Source: Tannerella sp. (GTDB taxonomy: Bacteria > Bacteroidota > Bacteroidia > Bacteroidales > Tannerellaceae). From it: a stretch of DNA of 12,143 nt. The position numbers and the translations under genes were made by a program. Positions 7,165 through 12,143 of this stretch are shown here, one piece after another. Under the pieces are notes generated by a model that saw only the letters and a list, made by a program, of their open reading frames with translations, did not search any database and was not told the origin of the DNA. The stretch is taken from the NCBI GenBank assembly GCA_031261145.1, contig JAISJX010000103.1, positions 1 through 12,143 of the forward strand, written 5' to 3'. Each line of letters opens with the position of its first letter. The stretch's first letter is position 1.

Positions 7165-8421
7165 TTAAATATGCCACGGAGCGCGTGTCGGTTGATCAAT
7201 CAAACGATTAGCGGCCTCATCATTTATAAATTCAAGTTTCACCGGGTCAAACTGGAGTGTACGGTTCAGCCGCAAGGCCACCGCACCCATATTCACAATC
7301 GTTGCCGAACGGAATCCGTTGCGCTCGTTCAGCGCAAACGGCTGACGGGTTTTTACACATTCGATGAAATCCGTCATCTGTTCGTCCGGTTCGGGATATT
7401 CGGCCAGTTTCTTCTCCCAGTCCGGGAGGTCGCACACGAAGTTTTTATAGACATTTCCTTTCGGACCTGCAATATAAGGGGTGTCCGGGCTTCCGAAATC
7501 ACCGCCCCAGAGCACGATTTGGCAACCGTCTTCGTAGGTGTAAGTGATGGAACGCCAAGTCCCTACAGCATCCGGATGTTGTTGCGGAGCATCTACTTCC
7601 ACCTTGACGGGGCTGGTCTGGTCTTTTCCCAAAAGATACTGGACGGGATCTATATAATGTTGTCCCATATCGCCTAATCCGCCGCCGTCGTAATCCCAAT
7701 AGCCGCGGAACGTCTGATGCGTGCGGTGGGCGTTGTACGGTTTATAGGGCGCCGGGCCTAACCACATGTTATAATCCAGTTCGGAAGGTATCGTTTCCGG
7801 TTCCAGATATTCTTTGCCTACCCAGTAGAATTTCCAGTCAAAGCCGGTATGTTTACTGATAGTCACTTTCAATGGCCATCCCAACAAACCGCTCTGAACT
7901 AATTTCTTCAGCGGTTTCACAGGCGTCCCCAGACCATAAAACTGGTCGGTGAAGCGGAACCATGTGTTCAGGCGGAACATCCGCCCGTATTGTTTCATCG
8001 CCTGCATCACCCGTTTGCCTTCGCCGATGGTGCGTGTCATCGGCTTTTCGCACCAGACATCCTTACCGGCTTTTGCGGCTTCTACCGACATGATTCCATG
8101 CCAGTGGGGAGGAGTCGCTATGTGTACAATATCCACATTCGGATCCAGAATCAAATCGCGGAAATCGTGATACGCCGCAATTTTGTCCGTCACCAATGCT
8201 TTTCCCAATTCCAGGTGCCGTTCGTCCACATCGCACACTGCTACTAAGCGCGTGCCGCCATAGTTCACGTGACCGCGTCCCATGCCACCCGTACCGATAA
8301 TTCCTTTCGTCAATTGGTCGCTTGGCGCAATAAAACCCTTTCCCAAGACATGGCGCGGCACTACCGTAAAGAGCGCTACGCCGCCTAATGTTTTCAGAAA
8401 ATCCCTTCTGTTTGTTCCCAT
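7165..8421 (-). CDS. Tat-exported Gfo/Idh/MocA-family oxidoreductase
   Basis: A 418-residue NAD(P)-dependent dehydrogenase of the Gfo/Idh/MocA family. The N-terminus is a twin-arginine signal (NRRDFLK, then a hydrophobic stretch to about residue 24), so it is exported folded with its cofactor. The Rossmann motif is GTGGMG at 43-48, the family EKP motif is at 125-127 (Lys126), and the second domain has GDMGQHYID at 250-258 with the usual catalytic Asp251/His255 pair. It ends in APWHI, common in Bacteroidota relatives. I choose ATG 8421: an upstream in-frame TTG (8451) would put ten residues before the Tat motif and sits at the predicted transcription start. It is the first gene of a unit with the HEAT-DUF1080 gene 25 bp downstream. 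It probably oxidises or reduces a sugar or glycoside at C3 in the periplasm; the substrate cannot be read from the sequence. Confidence 0.92.
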   Translation of the reverse strand: MGTNRRDFLKTLGGVALFTVVPRHVLGKGFIAPSDQLTKGIIGTGGMGRGHVNYGGTRLVAVCDVDERHLELGKALVTDKIAAYHDFRDLILDPNVDIVHIATPPHWHGIMSVEAAKAGKDVWCEKPMTRTIGEGKRVMQAMKQYGRMFRLNTWFRFTDQFYGLGTPVKPLKKLVQSGLLGWPLKVTISKHTGFDWKFYWVGKEYLEPETIPSELDYNMWLGPAPYKPYNAHRTHQTFRGYWDYDGGGLGDMGQHYIDPVQYLLGKDQTSPVKVEVDAPQQHPDAVGTWRSITYTYEDGCQIVLWGGDFGSPDTPYIAGPKGNVYKNFVCDLPDWEKKLAEYPEPDEQMTDFIECVKTRQPFALNERNGFRSATIVNMGAVALRLNRTLQFDPVKLEFINDEAANRLIDQPTRAPWHI

Positions 8422-8456
8422 ATATCTATTTTTAATGTTGTGTTTTATCAAGACGA

Positions 8457-8464
8457 CAAATTTA
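8457..8464 (-). promoter_or_regulatory. -7 promoter element of the oxidoreductase/DUF1080 unit
   Basis: TAAATTTG on the minus strand is an exact TAnnTTTG match 35 bases before the ATG at 8421. Transcription would start near 8450. The -33 position falls in a T-rich tract without a clear TTTG, inside the palindrome at 8480-8512. Confidence 0.55.
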
Positions 8465-8479
8465 GGTATTATAATTCTA

Positions 8480-8512
8480 AAAATAAAAAAAACGGCCGTT
8501 TTTTTTTATTTT
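8480..8512. repeat. AT-rich palindrome centred on CGGCCG
   Basis: AAAAT, eight A, CGGCCG, nine T and ATTTT form a nearly perfect palindrome; one extra T breaks the symmetry. In RNA of either strand it would be an A-U stem with a GGCC loop ending in a U tract. It could end transcripts of the upstream membrane-protein gene, or act as an operator, since it covers the -33 region of the oxidoreductase promoter. Confidence 0.5.
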
Positions 8513-8737
8513 CGGGGTATTTTATTTCGATTCAAGGATTCAAAAATTGTGTGGGCGCGATTAATCGCGCCGCTACCACAAAAACCGTCATTGCGATAGA
8601 TTCTTACAGAACAGGCTCCGCAGTCTCGACTAAGCCACGCAAGAAGTTGGAGGTCAGTCCGCGACGGCGGGAATTGGCAAATTCACGCGGCTGAAAGCCG
8701 GCATTTTCATAACCGCAGGTCGCTGACCTGCGGCGGC
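8513..8737. repeat. Non-coding stretch dense in short palindromes (REP/MITE-like)
   Basis: No credible gene lies between the oxidoreductase start (8421) and the membrane-protein stop (8738). This stretch holds at least four inverted repeats: the 18-bp perfect palindrome GGCGCGATTAATCGCGCC (8554-8571), with outer GTGG/CCAC pairing (8551-8554 with 8576-8579); GAATT-GGCA-AATTC (8671-8684); CGGCT-GAA-AGCCG (8688-8700); and a 9-bp GC-rich stem with a 3-base loop (8713-8733). The cluster resembles repeated extragenic palindromic or non-autonomous MITE DNA. Whether it recurs in the genome cannot be seen from one window. Confidence 0.5.
8713..8733 (-). terminator. GC-rich hairpin just after the outer-membrane protein gene
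   Basis: CCGCAGGTC (8713-8721) pairs exactly with GACCTGCGG (8725-8733) around a 3-base loop, four bases past the stop codon of the upstream minus-strand gene. It is a strong stem but the following bases (TTATGAAAATG on the minus strand) are not a T tract, so it may protect the mRNA 3' end or be part of the repeat cluster rather than a classical terminator. Confidence 0.4.
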
Positions 8738-9979
8738 TTAAAACGCCTTAATCAGGAAAGAGGGATTCACCCGGAGGTAAATACCTATTGAACAGTTCAC
8801 TTTAGCGCCGAAAGGAGAAACGCCCCTGTCCGGATCGACGATTTGGGATTCAAGCCGGTAAAAGATATTCATTTCTGCGCCGAACATGACGCCACGGCCA
8901 AAATCACGTGTATATTCGGCTCCGGTGGAAACCATCCGGGGACGTTTGAAATAGACATAATCCGCTACGGCGGAAGATACTCCGAATAGCGGACTTCCTA
9001 AAACAGATATAAAATCGTCGCATTGCCAGTAAGAAGACTTCAGCTTAAAATCGGAAATATCAGCCGAAAGGGAGGCGTATATCCCATAGCCCTGATTAAA
9101 CGCCCAGGAATCTTCCCGGTGCTTCAAGTAAAAACCGGTCACGTCCAACTCCGCGCTGATTTTTTTCAATGCGCCCTGGCCGGGATGGAAATTCAGTCCG
9201 GCTCCGGCTGCGCCATTTAGCATGGTTGTGACGGGGATGCCGGTCACATCAATTTGTCCGCCAAGATGATGGGCGATAGCCTGAAACGGGAAATACCATT
9301 CAAAGCGCGATTCCGGGCGAGCGCTTTTAAACCGCGCCGAGAGTCCGCCCAAAAGCGCCTCCTGACGTGTATCTTTCTTATAAATAAATGTTTCCCAGTT
9401 AATCCAGGTGTCCAAATCCAGCCAGGGGGTTTTATAAAGCACCTGAAAACCGGCCTCCGGGTCGGCCGTCAGATTCAATTCGGGATCGTACAACGGTTCT
9501 ATCAAACGATGATTTGCGCCGCCATATAAATTGCCTAAAACAACCGTAACCCGGTCGGAAAGTTTCGCCTGCGCCCGGAGATACGGAAGTAAATGGATGT
9601 GAGACTTTTTATCATCCTCCCGCCACCGGGGGATATCATCGTATGCAAAGACCGGATATTCGTTTGAACCCCAATACCAAAGCGAATGGAAACCTCCTTC
9701 CAGCCTGACGTTTTCCACCGGATAGTATATGGCTTTCGCCTGCAACCGGAAACCGGGCAGCGTATATCCCCGGACAATGTCGGTATCATATTCATTGTTT
9801 TTGAAAAAACTCATATTGTCCACTTCCACAAACAATTTTTTTTCGTTTTGGACGTCAATTTCAGACTCGGATTGATATACGTTTTCCAAACCCTGGGCAT
9901 AAACGCCTGTCCCATTTATGCCGCTAACCAGCGTCAAAATACACCATAACCAAACTTTTCGAGCACAAAAATCAACCAT
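8738..9979 (-). CDS. Putative outer-membrane beta-barrel protein, family not recognised
   Basis: From ATG 9979 this is a 413-residue protein with a clear signal peptide (basic start MVDFCARK, hydrophobic core, likely cleavage near VYAQG at about 26-30). The rest alternates polar and hydrophobic residues and is rich in Tyr, Trp and Phe, with strand-like segments (FRLQAKAIYYPVENVRLEGGF, SIGIYLRVNPSFLIKAF) and a C-terminal Phe, all typical of outer-membrane barrels. I do not recognise a named family; a channel or an assembly protein are both possible. An ATG at 10039 would add 20 residues (with RRKKC), but it lies upstream of a good -7 promoter element, so the shorter start is preferred. It is divergent from galM across a 179-bp gap. 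A sugar-related role is only guilt by neighbourhood. Confidence 0.8.
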   Translation of the reverse strand: MVDFCARKVWLWCILTLVSGINGTGVYAQGLENVYQSESEIDVQNEKKLFVEVDNMSFFKNNEYDTDIVRGYTLPGFRLQAKAIYYPVENVRLEGGFHSLWYWGSNEYPVFAYDDIPRWREDDKKSHIHLLPYLRAQAKLSDRVTVVLGNLYGGANHRLIEPLYDPELNLTADPEAGFQVLYKTPWLDLDTWINWETFIYKKDTRQEALLGGLSARFKSARPESRFEWYFPFQAIAHHLGGQIDVTGIPVTTMLNGAAGAGLNFHPGQGALKKISAELDVTGFYLKHREDSWAFNQGYGIYASLSADISDFKLKSSYWQCDDFISVLGSPLFGVSSAVADYVYFKRPRMVSTGAEYTRDFGRGVMFGAEMNIFYRLESQIVDPDRGVSPFGAKVNCSIGIYLRVNPSFLIKAF

Positions 9980-10006
9980 ATCGCATTTTTTTCTTCTATT
10001 CGGGTA

Positions 10007-10014
10007 CAAACATA
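10007..10014 (-). promoter_or_regulatory. -7 promoter element of the outer-membrane protein gene
   Basis: TATGTTTG on the minus strand is an exact TAnnTTTG match 27 bases before the ATG at 9979. A run of ten T directly abuts it on the upstream side (10014-10023), within the -7/-33 spacer. No clear TTTG was found at -33. Confidence 0.55.
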
Positions 10015-10124
10015 AAAAAAAAATTTGGTATCTATTCATTCTATTGTCAGAAATTTAACTCTGCGTTTTTTGAAAACATGCTTTATAACATCATTTTTTA
10101 TTACCCGATTCAAAGAAAGTGCCA

Positions 10125-10132
10125 TAACTTTA
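10125..10132 (+). promoter_or_regulatory. Candidate -7 promoter element of galM
   Basis: TAACTTTA matches seven of eight positions in TAnnTTTG counting the free ones, 26 bases before the galM ATG. Its placement fits a short leader starting near 10139. No convincing -33 element is visible, and I see no operator repeat in this gap. Confidence 0.4.
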
Positions 10133-10158
10133 CACGCAAAATTTGAACTTAGCTGCGT

Positions 10159-11235
10159 ATGAAAAATGAACGGACGCTTTCAGGTTTATTTACAGCGGAT
10201 TTTCGTAAAGTAATAGACGGTAAAGAAACAATGCTTTGTGCATTGACAAACAAAGTGGGATCAGAATTGACCATTACAAACTATGGCGCAAAGATTGTGT
10301 CACTGATGGTTACTGACAGGGACGGGAAACTGACGGATGTAGTGACCGGCCAATCTTCGATAGATGAATACATCGAATCGAAAGAACCTTATTTCGGCGC
10401 GGTCTGCGGTCGTTATGGGAATCGTATTGCCAAAGGTCGCTTCGAACTCGACGGTATTGTTTATGACCGGTTGGCCATCAATAACGGGCCAAACAGTCTG
10501 CACGGCGGAATTAAAGGGTTTAATTCGGTCGTTTGGGACGTTGAGGAGGTGGATAACCAGACTGTTATCCTGAGATATACTTCGGTTGACGGCGAAGAAG
10601 GATTCCCCGGAAACCTGCAGGTAAAGGTGATGTACCATCTGTCGGATAAGGACAGAGTAATTGTCTTGTATCAGGCTGTTACCGACAAACCAACCGTCCT
10701 GAACCTGACCAATCACTCTTATTTCAATCTTTCGGGCGCAGGCGATCCGTATATCGGCGATCATGTGCTGACTATCAATGCCGACTATTATCTGCCTACG
10801 GATGATACGGCCATTCCTTACGGGCCGAAAGAAGCGGTGGCCGGAACGCCAATGGATTTCCGCATCCCGCACGAAGTGGGCGAGCGGATCAATGACGATT
10901 TTGAGCAGTTAGTCTTCGGAAAAGGATATGATCACACGTACATATTAAATAAGAAGGAAGGGGAACTTTCTTTTTGCGCCCGTTGCATTTCGCCCAAGAC
11001 TGGTATCGTGCTGGACGTATATACCACGGAACCCGGCGTTCAGTTATATACAGGCAACTGGATGTCAGGTAATTTTGCGGGGAAGAACGGACAGCGGTAT
11101 CCGGAAAGGGCCGCGCTCTGTCTGGAAACCCAACATTTCCCCGACAGCCCGAACAAACCGGAGTATCCGACTACGACGCTTCGTCCCGACGAGACGTTTG
11201 ACAGTCAGACTGTTTTTGCATTTTCTATCGAATAA
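10159..11235 (+). CDS. galM: Aldose 1-epimerase (galactose mutarotase)
   Basis: This 358-residue protein is full length for GalM, which interconverts alpha and beta anomers of galactose and glucose so that galactokinase receives the alpha form. Family landmarks are intact: GNRIAKGRF (87-95), NSLHGG (112-117) with His115, the catalytic acid His186 in TNHSYFNLSG, Asp258 in GYDHTY, and the catalytic base Glu323 in CLETQHFPDSPN. No signal peptide is seen, so it is cytosolic. The ATG at 10159 gives a normal N-terminus. An FHS-type sugar transporter begins 41 bp after its stop on the same strand, which points to an operon for galactose/glucose use like the galM-transporter-galK order known in Bacteroides. 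Confidence 0.96.
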   Translation: MKNERTLSGLFTADFRKVIDGKETMLCALTNKVGSELTITNYGAKIVSLMVTDRDGKLTDVVTGQSSIDEYIESKEPYFGAVCGRYGNRIAKGRFELDGIVYDRLAINNGPNSLHGGIKGFNSVVWDVEEVDNQTVILRYTSVDGEEGFPGNLQVKVMYHLSDKDRVIVLYQAVTDKPTVLNLTNHSYFNLSGAGDPYIGDHVLTINADYYLPTDDTAIPYGPKEAVAGTPMDFRIPHEVGERINDDFEQLVFGKGYDHTYILNKKEGELSFCARCISPKTGIVLDVYTTEPGVQLYTGNWMSGNFAGKNGQRYPERAALCLETQHFPDSPNKPEYPTTTLRPDETFDSQTVFAFSIE

Positions 11236-11276
11236 ATATTAATAAATTAAAAATTAAAATCAAAAAAAAATTGAGT

Positions 11277-12143
11277 ATGGGAACAAAAAAGAATTACACA
11301 GTACCAATTATTATGATGATCTTACTGTTTGGTATGATCTCGTTTGTGACTAATTTAGCCGCCCCTATGGGCAATGTGCTGAAAGAACAGTTTGGGGTTT
11401 CCAACGCTATGGGGATGTTGGGAAATCTGGCAAACTTCATTGCTTACGCTGTAATGGGAATACCCGCCGGTATCCTTTTGCAGAAATTCGGTTACAAGAA
11501 AACAGCGTTAATCGCTATTATTGTAGGTTTTATCGGAGTCGCGATCCAGTACCTGTCCGGCCACGTCGGTCAGGAAATCGCTTTTACGGTATATCTGACG
11601 GGCGCTTTCGTTGCCGGTTTCTCCATGTGTTTGCTGAATACAGTCGTAAACCCCATGTTGAACACTTTAGGTGGCAGTGGTAACAAAGGCAACCAATTGA
11701 TTCAGGTTGGCGGTTCTTTCAACTCCGTAATGGCAACATTTACCCCTGCATTCGTTGGCGTTTTAATCGGTGAAACCACAAAGGCGAACATTACGGATGT
11801 TTTCCCCGTAATGTACATTGCCATGGGCGTTTTTGCCGTCGTATTTTTTGTATTATGGGCTGTTAATATCCCCGAACCACATGCAGAAAAAGCATCCGAA
11901 CCGCTTGGTAAGTTGATGTCGGGCGCTTTGAAATTCCGCCATTTTGTGCTGGGCGCCGTAGCTATTTTTGTATATGTAGGCGTAGAAGTGGGTACACCGG
12001 GTACTTTGAACCTGTGGCTTTCCGACGGTCCTGTCGGAAAAACAACCGCCGGTTTTGTTGCCGGAACTTATTGGTTCCTGATGTTAATCGGACGATTGTT
12101 TGGCGCCTCTATCGGCAATAAAGTATCCAGTAAAACCATGCTT
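11277..12143 (+). CDS. MFS sugar transporter, FHS family (glucose/galactose or fucose permease type), 3' end outside window
   Basis: The frame is open from ATG 11277 to the window end: 289 residues, about eight of the expected twelve membrane helices. Helix 1 is IIMMILLFGMISFVTNLAAP; GIPAGILLQKFGYKK between helices 2 and 3 is the MFS motif A region. Helices 4-6 follow, then a short loop (PEPHAEKASEPLG), helix 7 with VYVGVEVGTPGTLNLWL, and helix 8 ending GRLFGASIGNKVS. The YVGVEVG segment is typical of the fucose/galactose/glucose:H+ symporter (FHS) group. With galM just upstream the likely substrate is galactose and/or glucose, imported across the inner membrane with protons. The exact sugar cannot be fixed from half a protein. 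A TTG two codons upstream is possible but less likely than the ATG. Confidence 0.93.
   Translation, partial: MGTKKNYTVPIIMMILLFGMISFVTNLAAPMGNVLKEQFGVSNAMGMLGNLANFIAYAVMGIPAGILLQKFGYKKTALIAIIVGFIGVAIQYLSGHVGQEIAFTVYLTGAFVAGFSMCLLNTVVNPMLNTLGGSGNKGNQLIQVGGSFNSVMATFTPAFVGVLIGETTKANITDVFPVMYIAMGVFAVVFFVLWAVNIPEPHAEKASEPLGKLMSGALKFRHFVLGAVAIFVYVGVEVGTPGTLNLWLSDGPVGKTTAGFVAGTYWFLMLIGRLFGASIGNKVSSKTML

Noticed and set aside
8422..8451. A longer start (TTG at 8451) for the oxidoreductase
   Set aside because: It would add ten residues before the Tat motif, uses a rare start codon, and lies at the transcription start predicted from the TAAATTTG element.
8440..8694. Small plus-strand open frames in the palindrome-rich gap
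   Set aside because: They run through hairpins and homopolymers, have low-complexity Lys/Phe/Arg-rich products and no protein-like pattern.
9980..10039. The upstream ATG at 10039 for the outer-membrane protein
   Set aside because: The -7 element at 10007-10014 would place it outside the transcript, and the signal peptide from ATG 9979 is better formed.
1..12143. CRISPR array, tRNA, rRNA, integrase or transposase genes
   Set aside because: No regularly spaced direct repeats, no cloverleaf-like or rRNA sequence and no recombinase motifs were seen on reading both strands.

Overview
The window looks like a chromosomal segment of a Bacteroidales bacterium (Bacteroidota; Bacteroides, Parabacteroides or Dysgonomonas-like). 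The clues are: no Shine-Dalgarno sequences and A/T-rich leaders; matches to the Bacteroidota -7 promoter element TAnnTTTG upstream of several genes; a double DUF1080 protein beside a Tat-exported Gfo/Idh/MocA oxidoreductase; and an aldose 1-epimerase gene followed by an FHS-type sugar transporter gene, a Bacteroides-like order. I see no rRNA, tRNA, CRISPR array, phage or insertion-sequence gene. This is mostly ordinary core genome with one sugar-processing module.

Layout. Bases 1-1262 (+ strand) hold the 3' part of pheS and, 14 bp on, nth (endonuclease III). A convergent junction follows, then three minus-strand genes: guaD (guanine deaminase, 1310-1777), murB (peptidoglycan precursor synthesis, 1846-2859) and a small SPOR-domain lipoprotein gene (3093-3590). 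The SPOR gene has its own promoter and terminator. The murB upstream region carries two overlapping, mutually exclusive inverted repeats.

Bases 3681-8421 (minus strand) hold a two-gene unit, transcribed oxidoreductase first. The first gene encodes a Tat-signal Gfo/Idh/MocA oxidoreductase; 25 bp later comes a 1152-residue secreted protein made of a long HEAT-like helical repeat and two C-terminal DUF1080 (3-keto-disaccharide hydrolase, PF06439) domains. Together they suggest a periplasmic oxidise-then-cleave route for glycosides: the oxidoreductase would make or reduce a 3-keto sugar and the DUF1080 domains would cleave the 3-keto glycoside. This is the most interesting content of the window.

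Bases 8422-8737 are non-coding and full of short palindromes, resembling REP/MITE-type repeat DNA. Bases 8738-9979 (minus) encode an unrecognised outer-membrane beta-barrel-like protein. Divergent from it, on the plus strand, are galM (10159-11235) and an FHS-family sugar transporter (from 11277, cut by the window end), probably an operon for galactose/glucose uptake and mutarotation, with galK expected just beyond the window.
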